DNA of 64,000 nt from Deinococcus grandis. GTDB lineage: Bacteria; Deinococcota; Deinococci; Deinococcales; Deinococcaceae. This document shows, in pieces, positions 22,132 through 30,467 of the stretch. Location of the stretch: positions 381,501 through 445,500 of the forward strand of contig NZ_BCMS01000001.1 in NCBI RefSeq assembly GCF_001485435.1, given 5' to 3'. The notes below the pieces were generated by a model. It was given only the letters and a program-made list of their open reading frames with translations, searched no databases and was not told the origin of the DNA. The translations under genes were made by a program, and so were the position numbers. Each line of letters opens with the position of its first letter. Position 1 is the first letter of the stretch.

Positions 22132-22671
22132 ATGACCCATGCACCCAAGGCGGCGCTGCCGCTGCTGCTGATCGCCCTGTACGCCCTGAGCATCCTGCTG
22201 GCGAACCTGACGCTGAACACCTTCATTCCGCTGCCCGTGTACGGCCTGCTGAGTGTCGGCACGATCTTCTTCGCGGCGGTGTTCACGCTGCGTGACCGCA
22301 TCCACCGCGCGGGCGGCCTGAACGCCGTGTACATCGCCATCGCGGCGGCGCTGATCGTGAACACGGTCGTCGCCCTGCTCACGGGCACCCCGTGGCGCTT
22401 CGTTGGCGCCAGTTTCCTGGCGATCCTGGCCGGGGAACTCGCGGACACCGCCGTGTACCAGCGCCTCATGGGACGCAGCTGGTGGACCCGCGTGCTGGCC
22501 AGCAACGCCGTGAGCGTCCCGCTGGACAGCGTGCTGTTCAACCTGCTGGCCTTCTGGGGCGACATGCCGCCCGCGCAGATCGCGCAGATCATCTTCGCGG
22601 ACGTCGTGATCAAGTACCTGATCGCCGCGCTGTTCGCCATCCGCGTCCGGCACGCCGCCCGCACCGCCTGA
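22132..22671 (+). CDS. VUT-family (YhhQ-like) queuosine precursor transporter
   Basis: 179 residues with about six transmembrane helices. The segments PVYGLLSVGTIFFAAVFTLRD, FLAILAGELADTAVYQRL, ASNAVSVPLDSVLFNLLAF and IIFADVVIKYLIAALF match the DUF165/VUT family. YhhQ imports queuosine precursors (preQ0 or preQ1) in E. coli. This copy is shorter than the E. coli one at the N-terminus. ATG 22132 has GAGG 10 bases upstream. No preQ1 riboswitch motif was seen in the 177-base spacer. Confidence 0.82.
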   Translation: MTHAPKAALPLLLIALYALSILLANLTLNTFIPLPVYGLLSVGTIFFAAVFTLRDRIHRAGGLNAVYIAIAAALIVNTVVALLTGTPWRFVGASFLAILAGELADTAVYQRLMGRSWWTRVLASNAVSVPLDSVLFNLLAFWGDMPPAQIAQIIFADVVIKYLIAALFAIRVRHAARTA

Positions 22672-22678
22672 TCCCCCG

Positions 22679-23086
22679 TCAGGTCCGGCGGGGCTTCTTC
22701 CGGGCCGCCTGCGCCTGCTCGTTCGCGGCGGCGGCGGCGCGGATCAGGTCCCGGAAGGCCGCCTCGTCCAGCGTGGCCCCCTCGGTCAGGTCGATGGCGC
22801 GGCGGGCGTTCCCGTCCAGGCTGGCGTTGAACAGTCCGGCCGGGTCGGGCAGGCTGGCCCCGCGCGGGAACGTGAGTTTCACGGCCCGCGCGTAGGACTC
22901 GCCGGTGCAGACGATGCCCGCGTGCTCCCACACGGGCACGCCGGGCGAGGTCGCCTTGGCCCACTTCACGCTCTCCTGCACGCCTGGCAGCGCCTCCCGG
23001 ATCAGACCCCGCACGCGGCGCAGGGTGTCGCCACGCCAGTCCGTCAGGGCCTCGATGCGCTCGGTCACGGGGTCGGGAGTCGTCAC
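22679..23086 (-). CDS. DUF1801 domain protein
   Basis: 135 residues with the family pattern RRVRGLIREALPGVQESVKWA, then VKLTFPRGASLPDPAGLF and ARRAIDLTEGATLDEAAF. DUF1801 (YdhG-like) proteins adopt an iron-chaperone/frataxin-like fold, but their role is mostly unknown. The C-terminus is alanine-rich and ends basic (QAQAARKKPRRT). It is two bases downstream of the GH31 gene on the same strand and probably cotranscribed with it. Confidence 0.85.
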   Translation of the reverse strand: MTTPDPVTERIEALTDWRGDTLRRVRGLIREALPGVQESVKWAKATSPGVPVWEHAGIVCTGESYARAVKLTFPRGASLPDPAGLFNASLDGNARRAIDLTEGATLDEAAFRDLIRAAAAANEQAQAARKKPRRT

Positions 23087-23088
23087 AG

Positions 23089-25551
23089 TCAGTCCACCGG
23101 GAGGGCGTCCACCTCGCCCGGTTCCTCGTCGTCCTCGTCGAGATCCAGGGTGACGGTCTGCCAGCGGGCCGGGAGGGTCAGGCGCAGCACGCCGTCCTCG
23201 TACGCGAAGCTGGCCGCGCCCTGCACGGCGCGGACGTGCCCCAGCCCCAGGACGTGCATGGTCTCCCGCTGCTCGAAGGTGCCGATGTCGCCCTCAGCGT
23301 CGCGGCGGATGGTCAGGCGCGTGCCCTGCCGCTCGCCGACCAGTCGGGTCAGGCGCCCGCCCGCGTGCCCGTCCCCGGCGTCCTCGAACAGCTGACCCAC
23401 GAACCCGGCGCGGTCCGCGTGCACCAGCCACGACAGCCGCGCCCAGAGGGCCGAGGTGGTGTGAGGCGCGGGCTCCGTGACCGGCAGGGCCGTCCCGGCG
23501 CGCAGGTACAGGGGCAGCGTGTCCAGCGGCGCGTCCGCGACGACGTGCTGCCCGCCCGCGTGGATGGGGCCGAACTGAGCCAGGTTGAACACCGCCGCCC
23601 AGCGCCCCGCCGGGAGGTACACCAGCCGACGCCGGTGCCCGGCCCGCAGGACCGGCGCGACCAGCAGGCCCTCGCCGAGCAGGTACTGGGTGTCCTCGCG
23701 CGCGGCGTCCTCGTCGGCGGGCCAGTGCAGCGCCAGCGGGCGCATGACCGGCAGGGCCGTGCGGGTCGCTCCCTGCGCCAGGGTGTACAGGTGCGGCAGC
23801 AGCCGGTAGCGCAGGTCCAGCGCGGCGCGGATCACGTCCGTGACGGCCTCCCCGAAGCGCCAGGGTTCCTGGTCGGCGGTGCCCAGCGCGGCGTGGTTGC
23901 GCACGAAGGCGTACCCGACCGCCGCCTGGTACCAGCGGGCCAGCAGCTCCCCGGTCGTGTCGCCCGCGAAGCCGCCCACGTCCGCTGCCGCGAACGGAAT
24001 GCCGCTCAGGCCCAGGCCCTGGATCATCGGGAGGCTCAGGGCCAGGTGCGACCACGTGGCGGTGTTGTCCCCGGTCCAGACGGTCGCGTGCCGCTGAATC
24101 CCGGCGTACCCGGCGCGGGTCAGCACCCACGGGCGGATCTGCGGACTGAACTTCGCGTAGCCCAGGCGGCTGGCCTCGCTCATGCCGTTCGCGTACGCGT
24201 TGTGGACCTCCAGGTGCGTGCGGGTGCCGTGCCGCGCGTCGTACGGAAGGGTCTTGCCCTCGGTCTCGCGCGGCTGGCGCAGGCTGAAGCACGCGGGCTC
24301 GTTCATGTCGTTCCACTGCCCCTGAATCCCGGCGTCCGCGAAGACCTTGTGCCGCCCGGCCCACCACGCGACCACCTCGGGCCGCGTGAAGTCCGGGAAC
24401 ACCGCCGGGTCAGGCCAGACCTCACCCACCAGGACGTCCCCGCGCGCCGTGCGGACCAGATGATCCCCCCGCGCGGCCTCCTCGTACACGTCGTACCCGG
24501 CCTCCAGCTTCACGCCGGGGTCCACGATCGGCACGAGCTTCACGCCCTGCGCGCCCGCCTCCTTCACGAACGCCCGCAGGTCCGGGAAGTTCGCGCCGCT
24601 CACCGTCCAGACCTTGTACGCGTCCATGTAGTCGATATCCACGTACACGCTGTCCAGCGGCAAATTCCGGTCCCGGTAGCCCTGGATGACGGCGCGCAGG
24701 TCGTCCGCCGTGCGGTACCCCCAGCGGCTCTGCGCGGCCCCCAGCGCCCACAGCGGCGGCATGGGCGCGTACCCGGTCAGGTCCGCGTAACGGCGCAGCA
24801 CGTCCGCCGGGCGCGGCCCCGCCAGCACGTACACGTCCAGCTCCGGCCCCGAGGACGCCCAGCGCAACTCGTGCGGGTGCGCGCGCGCCACGTCCACCTC
24901 CATCCGCCAGGACTCGTCCACGAACACCCCGTGCGCCCGGCCATCCTGCAGCACCGTCGTGAACGGCACCGACACGTACAGCGGGTCCGTCTCGGTATGG
25001 TGCGGGAAGCAGTCGGTGTTCCAGAACGTCAGGTGCATCCCGCGCTTGTCCAGCGGCCCCACCCGCTCCCCGAAACCCAGGTACATCGCGCCGTCCGGGG
25101 CATCCAGGTTCAGGCGCGTGCGGCGCAGATTGAAGCGCTCGGCGTCCAGCGCGGGCCGCTGCGTGGGCGCCTCCCCCGACCAGCCCAGCGCACTGACCAG
25201 CACCCGCTCGGTCGCGCCGCTGCCCGTCGAGACCCGCCACGCGCCACTCGCGCGGTCCAGCCGCAGCGACAACCCCCCGCCGATCACCAGCAGCTCGTCG
25301 TCCAGCTCGGCGGCGTTCAGCGTCACGCCGCCCGGCAGGTCCGGCCGCAGCGCGAAACTCCGTTTGACCGGCATGCGCGGGAACCCCAGCGCGTTCGCGC
25401 GGGCCTCCGGAAACAGCCGCACCCGCAGCACCCCGGGCAGCGGCGCACTGACCACCAGCACGTCCGACTCGCCCCACACGCGCACCTCCGGCCCCTGCCC
25501 ACCCGGCGCGCTCACCCCACCCGACTCCACCGCGAACGAAGAGAACCTCAT
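23089..25551 (-). CDS. Glycoside hydrolase family 31 alpha-glucosidase
   Basis: 820 residues from ATG 25551 (MRFSSFAVESGG); 12 upstream codons that are also open were left out. An N-terminal beta-sandwich precedes the (beta/alpha)8 barrel. The catalytic nucleophile is Asp415 in GQWNDMNEP and the acid/base is Asp495 in VWTGDNTATW. PPLWALGAAQSRWGYRT and YVDIDYMDAYKVWTV are GH31 hallmarks. The enzyme probably removes terminal alpha-glucose from oligosaccharides. No signal peptide is visible, so it should act in the cytoplasm. Confidence 0.94.
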   Translation of the reverse strand: MRFSSFAVESGGVSAPGGQGPEVRVWGESDVLVVSAPLPGVLRVRLFPEARANALGFPRMPVKRSFALRPDLPGGVTLNAAELDDELLVIGGGLSLRLDRASGAWRVSTGSGATERVLVSALGWSGEAPTQRPALDAERFNLRRTRLNLDAPDGAMYLGFGERVGPLDKRGMHLTFWNTDCFPHHTETDPLYVSVPFTTVLQDGRAHGVFVDESWRMEVDVARAHPHELRWASSGPELDVYVLAGPRPADVLRRYADLTGYAPMPPLWALGAAQSRWGYRTADDLRAVIQGYRDRNLPLDSVYVDIDYMDAYKVWTVSGANFPDLRAFVKEAGAQGVKLVPIVDPGVKLEAGYDVYEEAARGDHLVRTARGDVLVGEVWPDPAVFPDFTRPEVVAWWAGRHKVFADAGIQGQWNDMNEPACFSLRQPRETEGKTLPYDARHGTRTHLEVHNAYANGMSEASRLGYAKFSPQIRPWVLTRAGYAGIQRHATVWTGDNTATWSHLALSLPMIQGLGLSGIPFAAADVGGFAGDTTGELLARWYQAAVGYAFVRNHAALGTADQEPWRFGEAVTDVIRAALDLRYRLLPHLYTLAQGATRTALPVMRPLALHWPADEDAAREDTQYLLGEGLLVAPVLRAGHRRRLVYLPAGRWAAVFNLAQFGPIHAGGQHVVADAPLDTLPLYLRAGTALPVTEPAPHTTSALWARLSWLVHADRAGFVGQLFEDAGDGHAGGRLTRLVGERQGTRLTIRRDAEGDIGTFEQRETMHVLGLGHVRAVQGAASFAYEDGVLRLTLPARWQTVTLDLDEDDEEPGEVDALPVD

Positions 25552-25586
25552 GTGCCCACCAGCGTAATGCCTGCGCCCACCCGACA

Positions 25587-26111
25587 TCAGCCGCCGGGCA
25601 GATGAAGCTCCCCTCTCACGTTTCGCAGGACGAGCGGCCCGTCGAATTGAACCCGGTACGGCTCTCCTTCGTTGCCCAGAAGATTACTCCCAGACTGAAA
25701 GTCGCAGTCCTCGATGATGACATCCGAGCGAAACCAGCAGTCCCAGAAGCTCACGAAACCCCCGAACGTGCAGCCCTGAAGGTGAAACGGGCACCCGGGG
25801 TCGTTGTGTCCACCCATTTCGAAACTTGCGGTTCCGGTGACGAGGCAGTCGCGGAATACCGCTCCCCCCGACAGGTAGGCCATAAGGAAGTTCAGGGTCG
25901 TCAACTGGCAACGGGTCACGGAGAGGAGACTGAGAAAACTCACGTTTACGCCGCTCAAAACGTCGATGACGCAATCTGTGATGCGGATATTCATTTCCAG
26001 GCTGTCTCCCATCACCTGCTCCAGATCCAGGGAGGCCAGACGGACATGCGAGAGTTCCCCCGTTTGCCGGAGGCGCTCCAGCGCAACGGTCTCTGTGACA
26101 ACTTCCAACAT
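25587..26111 (-). CDS. Pentapeptide/beta-helix-like hypothetical protein (lower GC)
   Basis: 174 residues from ATG 26111. The second half is a ladder of short strands, with a hydrophobic or aromatic residue every five to ten positions (TLNFLMAYLSGGAVFRDCLV, HLQGCTFGGFVSFWDCWF, DVIIEDCDFQSGSNLLG). This suggests a right-handed beta-helix related to pentapeptide repeats. The N-terminal ~30 residues are helical. Codon use and GC are clearly lower than in the flanking genes, and it sits 15 bases from RNase H, which suggests recent acquisition. No catalytic motif; function unknown. Confidence 0.65.
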   Translation of the reverse strand: MLEVVTETVALERLRQTGELSHVRLASLDLEQVMGDSLEMNIRITDCVIDVLSGVNVSFLSLLSVTRCQLTTLNFLMAYLSGGAVFRDCLVTGTASFEMGGHNDPGCPFHLQGCTFGGFVSFWDCWFRSDVIIEDCDFQSGSNLLGNEGEPYRVQFDGPLVLRNVRGELHLPGG

Positions 26112-26125
26112 TGTTTCCAACCACT

Positions 26126-26878
26126 TCAGCTGACGCCCAAGAAGTCCACCTGCACGCCGTTCTCGTCGGCGGCGCGGCGGGCGTGGTGCAACTGGGCCTG
26201 CGCGGCGGGCCGCAGGGCGCGCTCGGGGCGCTGCCAGAGGGCCTGCGCGACGCGGCTGGCGCGGCGGATCAGCAGCGCCTCGCCGGGCAGCGCGAGACCC
26301 ACGGCGGCCAGCAGGGCCTGCGCGCTGGGCGGCACGTCGGAACTCAGGTCCAGCGGGACGTGCGCGGTGACGCGCTCGCCGGGGCGGCGCAGGCTGACGC
26401 GCGCCTCGGGCTGCGCGGGCCGCTGCTCGATCAGCACGTCCGACTGCACGCCCAGTAGCCCGGCCGCGCCCGTGCCGCGCCGCGCGTCGTTCGCCAGATC
26501 GTGCGCGCTCTGCATGTGGCGGCGCGTGCGGGGCGCGTACACGACCCGCAGGGTCACGCCGCGCGCCAGGGCCTCGGCGTGCACCTCGCGGGCGTCCTCG
26601 TCCAGCAGCGCCGGGCCGCGCCCCCGACCGACCGACGCGATCACCGCCTGATTGTCGGTGTGCACGGTCAGGGCCTCCCCGGCGGGCGCGGCCCGGACGG
26701 CCTCCAGCACCGCGCGGACCTCGGCGGCGTTGTTGTCCGGCGCGAGCAGTTGCCCCTGGAACCGCGCGGGGAGCGTGCCGGGGCGCAGCAGCACCAGCCC
26801 CCAGCCGCCCACGCCGCGCGCAAGGCCGTCGGGACCGGATTGTTCCTGCCAGCTGGCATCCACGAACGCCTGATTCAC
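26126..26878 (-). CDS. RNase HI-like ribonuclease with C-terminal extension
   Basis: 250 residues. The N-terminal ~140 form an RNase H fold with the four catalytic acids in place: Asp7 (FVDAS), Glu53 (NNAAEVRAV), Asp75 (VHTDNQAV) and Asp131 (AHDLANDARRG). The remaining ~110 residues have no match I can name; they contain PLDLSSDVPPSAQALLAAVG and a basic C-terminal helix (RPERALRPAAQAQLHHARR). RNase HI cleaves RNA in RNA-DNA hybrids. The tail could be an accessory nucleic-acid-binding region. Confidence 0.8.
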   Translation of the reverse strand: MNQAFVDASWQEQSGPDGLARGVGGWGLVLLRPGTLPARFQGQLLAPDNNAAEVRAVLEAVRAAPAGEALTVHTDNQAVIASVGRGRGPALLDEDAREVHAEALARGVTLRVVYAPRTRRHMQSAHDLANDARRGTGAAGLLGVQSDVLIEQRPAQPEARVSLRRPGERVTAHVPLDLSSDVPPSAQALLAAVGLALPGEALLIRRASRVAQALWQRPERALRPAAQAQLHHARRAADENGVQVDFLGVS

Positions 26879-27053
26879 GCGGGGGTCCTCCGGAAGGGGT
26901 GGGGGAGAGGTCGGGGGCGGTCGGCACTCAGTCTGGCCTGCCCGGCCGGGCGGCAGGCTGAGACAGCCTTCAGGGTCACCAGCATGCCGCGCGGGCCGCG
27001 CCGGGCGGATCCGCCACCCGGCCTACGCGCACGGGGGCACGGGGGCCAGCGGG

Positions 27054-27257
27054 TCAGTCCAGGGTGGTGTCCAGCGTGCGCGACAGCACCTGCCGCGCCA
27101 GGCGGTGCAGGCTGCGCGGATCGAACTCCCCGGCCTCCAGGCGGCGCAGCAGCTCGGGCTGCAACGCGGCGTCCCGCGCCAGCTGCGCCAGCGGAATGCC
27201 CAGCAGTCGGCGGCGCGCGCCCAGCTTCACTCCTCCCGGAAAGGTCACGGTGTCCAT
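27054..27257 (-). CDS. Small helix-turn-helix-like protein
   Basis: 67 residues starting MDTVTFPGGVKLGARRRLLG. The centre reads GIPLAQLARDAALQPELLRRLEAGEF, similar to an XRE helix-turn-helix (LAxxAxLxxxxLxxLExG). The tail RSLHRLARQVLSRTLDTTLD is helical. It may be a DNA-binding regulator. It starts 48 bases from pyrE in the opposite direction, so it could share a divergent promoter region with it. Confidence 0.65.
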   Translation of the reverse strand: MDTVTFPGGVKLGARRRLLGIPLAQLARDAALQPELLRRLEAGEFDPRSLHRLARQVLSRTLDTTLD

Positions 27258-27304
27258 GCGCCATGATGCCCGGCCCCGCCCGCCAGGAATGGGATACTGG
27301 CACC

Positions 27305-27889
27305 ATGACCCACGCCGACCCCACCAGCCTCGACATTCTCGACCTGTACCGCCAGGCCGGCGCGTACCACGAGGGGCACTTCCTGCTCGCCTCGGGCCGC
27401 CACAGCCCCAAGTTCCTGCAGAGCACCACCGTCCTCCAGTACCCGCAGTACACCGAGCAGATCGGCCGCGCGCTGGCCGGCGCGCTGCGCGGCGCAGGCA
27501 TCGACGCGCAGCTGGTCATCGGTCCGGCCATGGGCGGCGTCGTCCTCGCCTACGAAACCGCCCGGCACTACGGCACCCGCGCGATCTTCGCCGAGAAGGA
27601 CGGGCAGGGCGGCATGAAGATCCGCGAGGCCTTCACCCTGCAGCCCGGCGAGACCTTCGTCGCCGTCGAGGACGTCCTCACGACCGGCGGGAGCGTCCTG
27701 AAGGCCGTGCGCGCCGCCGAGGCCGCCGGGGGCCGCTGCGTGGGCATCGCGTGCATCGTGGACCGCCGCGCCGACGGCGGCGACCTCCAGGGCTACCCCC
27801 TGGTCGCCCTGACCCGGCTGGTGTTCGACACCTACCCCCCGGACGCGGTGCCCGCATGGCTGGCCGCGCTGCCCCTGCAGGAGATCTGA
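27305..27889 (+). CDS. pyrE: Orotate phosphoribosyltransferase
   Basis: 194 residues of a type I PRTase. The PRPP-binding motif VAVEDVLTTGGSV is at about 119-131, with the conserved acidic pair ED. LLASGRHSPKFLQ near residue 28-39 and IGPAMGGVVLAYE are PyrE signatures. It converts orotate and PRPP to OMP in pyrimidine synthesis. No PyrF neighbour is present in the window. The TGA stop is the left target repeat of mobile copy R5. Confidence 0.93.
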   Translation: MTHADPTSLDILDLYRQAGAYHEGHFLLASGRHSPKFLQSTTVLQYPQYTEQIGRALAGALRGAGIDAQLVIGPAMGGVVLAYETARHYGTRAIFAEKDGQGGMKIREAFTLQPGETFVAVEDVLTTGGSVLKAVRAAEAAGGRCVGIACIVDRRADGGDLQGYPLVALTRLVFDTYPPDAVPAWLAALPLQEI

Positions 27890-28022
27890 TACGGATTCCG
27901 TTTGTTTCGCTGACAATCCGGAACTTCACCGGATTGCCAGCTCCACGTCCGGAACCCGCTTTGCTCCTTCTCGCATCCGCTCGGGTTGAAAGATTTTGCA
28001 AACCTTTCAACCGGAGTCCGTA
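27890..28022 (+). mobile_element. MITE-like palindromic repeat, copy R5 (forward)
   Basis: The ends are TACGGATTCCG and CGGAGTCCGTA, flanked by TGA at 27887-27889 and 28023-28025. Hairpins: AATCCGG/CCGGATT and GGTTGAAAG/CTTTCAACC. The left TGA is the pyrE stop codon. Confidence 0.88.
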
Positions 28023-28121
28023 TGATCCGGGTACCGGGTGGCCGATGGAACAGACGGAATCCGGACGAATCCCGATTGACCCGGACCCCTCCGCGCCCCG
28101 ACCTGAAGGCGTCGGCCCGGG

Positions 28122-30395
28122 TCAGGAGCCGCTGAGGGGCTGGTCCGGGACCCCGGTGACCTGGGGGGCGGTTCCGGCCTGGGCGGCGCGCTGCGCCTCG
28201 ATCAGGGTCAGGAAGGTGTCCACCACGCGGGGGTCGAACTGCGTGCCGCGCCGCGCGCGGATCTCCGCGACGGCCCGCTCGTGCGGCCACGCGTCCTTGT
28301 ACGGGCGGGGGTGGGTCAGGGCGTCGTACACGTCGCACACCGCGAAGATCCGCGCGGCCAGCGGGATCTCCTCGCCGCGCAGCCGGTCCGGGTAGCCGCT
28401 GCCGTCCCAGTGCTCGTGGTGGTGCCGGATGACGTCCAGCGTGGCGGGCAGCAGCCCCTGCAGGCGGTGGGCGATGTCGTGCCCGCGCGCGGCGTGATGC
28501 TGCATGACCTCCCACTCCTGCGCGTCCAGCGGGCCGGGCTTCAGGAGGATCGCGTCGGGAATGGCCAGCTTGCCGATGTCGTGCAGGGACGCGCCCTGCT
28601 GCAGGGCGTGCAGCGCCGTCTCGCCCAGGCCCAGCCGGGCGCCCAGCCGTTCGGAGAGCGTCACGACCCGCGCGGTGTGCCCGGCGGTTTCCAGGTCGCG
28701 TTCCTCCAGCGCCGCGCCCAGCGCCAGCAGGCCCCCCTGCACGGCGTGGCGCAGGTGCTCCAGCGCCGCCTGCTGCTCGAAGGTGTGCCCCAGGCGGGAC
28801 GCGAGCGCCTCGGTCAGGCGGCGGGCCTGCGGCGTCACGACCCGCCACGTGCCGAAGTGCAGCAGGCTGATCACGCCCATCAGCCGCCCCCCGTACCGCA
28901 CCGGGACGAGCAGGATGCTCTTCAGGCCCGCCTCCAGCCAGGAGGTCAGGACGTGCGGTTCGGCCGGGTAGTCGTTGCTCCAGCGGGTGGCGCTGTGCTC
29001 GATCACCTCGGCGGTCAGGCCGCGCCGCCCGGTGAAGGGCTGCCCCAGCGCGCCACGCATCGGGGCGGGCACCTCGCCGTCCAGGTGCGTCAGGACGAAC
29101 GCGTCCCCCTGGCGTTCCAGGTACGTGCTGCCCTGGAAGCCCAGCATGTCCCGCGCCATGCCCAGGCCCTCCTCGAGCACCTCCTGCGGCGTCTCGAGCT
29201 GTTCGAGGCGGCTGGTGAACTCCTCGACGCTGGCGCCCAGGCGGGTGTCGCGGCCCGCCTGGGCCCGCTGGTGTTCCTTGTCCTCGTACATGGCGGCGTC
29301 CGCCAGGGCCAGCACGCGTTCCAGGGACGTGACGTCCGTGACCGGCGCGACCCCCACCGCGAAGGGCGGCAGGGTCTCGCCCGGCGCGTTCAGCTGCGCG
29401 GCGACGTCCTCGAGCAGCTGCGCGGTCTGGTCGCCCGTGAGGCGCGGCAGCAGCAGCGCGAACTCGTCCCCGCCCAGCCGGGCCGCGACGCCCCCCTCGG
29501 GCAGCGCGGCCTGCAGCGCGTGGGCGACGCGGGTCAGGTGCGCGTCCCCGGCGCCGTGCCCGCCCAGGTCGTTGATGGCCTTCAGGCGGTTGAGGTCCAG
29601 CACCGCCACGCACAGCGGCCCGGCCGCCTGCGCCAGCGTGAACTGCCGCTGCAGGCTGCGGCGGTTCCACAGGCCGGTCAGCGGGTCGCGTTCCTCCCGT
29701 TCCCGCTGGCGTCTGGCCTCGGCGTGCCACGCGCGGGCCTGGTTCAGGCTGCGGTTCAGGCGCGCGGCGAGCAGGCCCGCCGTGACGAGCGCGCCCAGCG
29801 CGGTCAGGGCGGTCAGCAGCAGCGTCAGTTGACGGCCGATCTCGACGGTGGCTTCCTCGGCGGCGCGGACGTCGCTGATGCGGTCGCGCAGCGCCGTGAA
29901 GGCCGGGTCGACCTGCGTGTCGTCCACCTGCGCGGCGGCCTCCAGTTGTCCGCGTGCGATCAGGTCCAGCAGGGTCTGGACGGCGCCGGTGTACGCCGCA
30001 ACCTGCCTGTTCAGCGTGTGATCCCCGGGGGTATGTGGATGCACCCGCGCGATCAGCAGGTCCTCCCGGCTCAGCTGCTCGAGCCGGGCGGTGAAGCGGC
30101 GCAGCTCCGCGAGGCACGCGCGGGCCTCGGCACTCAGGTCGGCGTCCAGTGAGCCGCGCGCGCGGGCCTGCCACTCGACGGCATTCAGCGCGAACGCGGC
30201 CGTGCGGGCGTCGGCCAGGGTCAGCAGGGTCCGCTGGTGCCGCGCGACGTCCTGAATGACCACGGCGCTCAGTGCGGCGGACAGCAGCGTCAGGGTCAGC
30301 AGCGCGTACAGCCACGCCGGGGCGCCCAGCAGGCTCTCCCTGACCGCGACCCGCCACGCGGCGCGGCGGGTGGGAACGGGCGGGTCGGGGGCCAT
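28122..30395 (-). CDS. Membrane GGDEF-GAF-HD-GYP signalling protein
   Basis: 757 residues. Membrane helices near 29-50 and 188-210 bracket an extracellular sensor region. A GGDEF domain follows with its motif at 308-312 (RLGGDEFALLLP). A GAF-like domain is next (VPVRYGGRLMGVISLLHFG), then an HD-GYP domain with His605-Asp606 in HDIGKLAIPDAI and HHEHWDGSGYP, where GYP is 667-669. It therefore looks able both to make and to degrade cyclic di-GMP. The GGDEF motif appears intact, and GAF may switch the balance (inference). Confidence 0.92.
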   Translation of the reverse strand: MAPDPPVPTRRAAWRVAVRESLLGAPAWLYALLTLTLLSAALSAVVIQDVARHQRTLLTLADARTAAFALNAVEWQARARGSLDADLSAEARACLAELRRFTARLEQLSREDLLIARVHPHTPGDHTLNRQVAAYTGAVQTLLDLIARGQLEAAAQVDDTQVDPAFTALRDRISDVRAAEEATVEIGRQLTLLLTALTALGALVTAGLLAARLNRSLNQARAWHAEARRQREREERDPLTGLWNRRSLQRQFTLAQAAGPLCVAVLDLNRLKAINDLGGHGAGDAHLTRVAHALQAALPEGGVAARLGGDEFALLLPRLTGDQTAQLLEDVAAQLNAPGETLPPFAVGVAPVTDVTSLERVLALADAAMYEDKEHQRAQAGRDTRLGASVEEFTSRLEQLETPQEVLEEGLGMARDMLGFQGSTYLERQGDAFVLTHLDGEVPAPMRGALGQPFTGRRGLTAEVIEHSATRWSNDYPAEPHVLTSWLEAGLKSILLVPVRYGGRLMGVISLLHFGTWRVVTPQARRLTEALASRLGHTFEQQAALEHLRHAVQGGLLALGAALEERDLETAGHTARVVTLSERLGARLGLGETALHALQQGASLHDIGKLAIPDAILLKPGPLDAQEWEVMQHHAARGHDIAHRLQGLLPATLDVIRHHHEHWDGSGYPDRLRGEEIPLAARIFAVCDVYDALTHPRPYKDAWPHERAVAEIRARRGTQFDPRVVDTFLTLIEAQRAAQAGTAPQVTGVPDQPLSGS

Positions 30396-30467
30396 GCGGT
30401 CATCATGACCCGGCGCGCCTCTCCCGCATCTGACAGGAAGTGCCCTTCAGGCCGGTCTGCACCGGGT

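Noticed and set aside
23236..25605. Plus-strand frame of 789 codons opposite the GH31 gene
   Set aside because: Arg/Pro/Val-rich shadow; the GH31 reading on the minus strand has conserved catalytic motifs.
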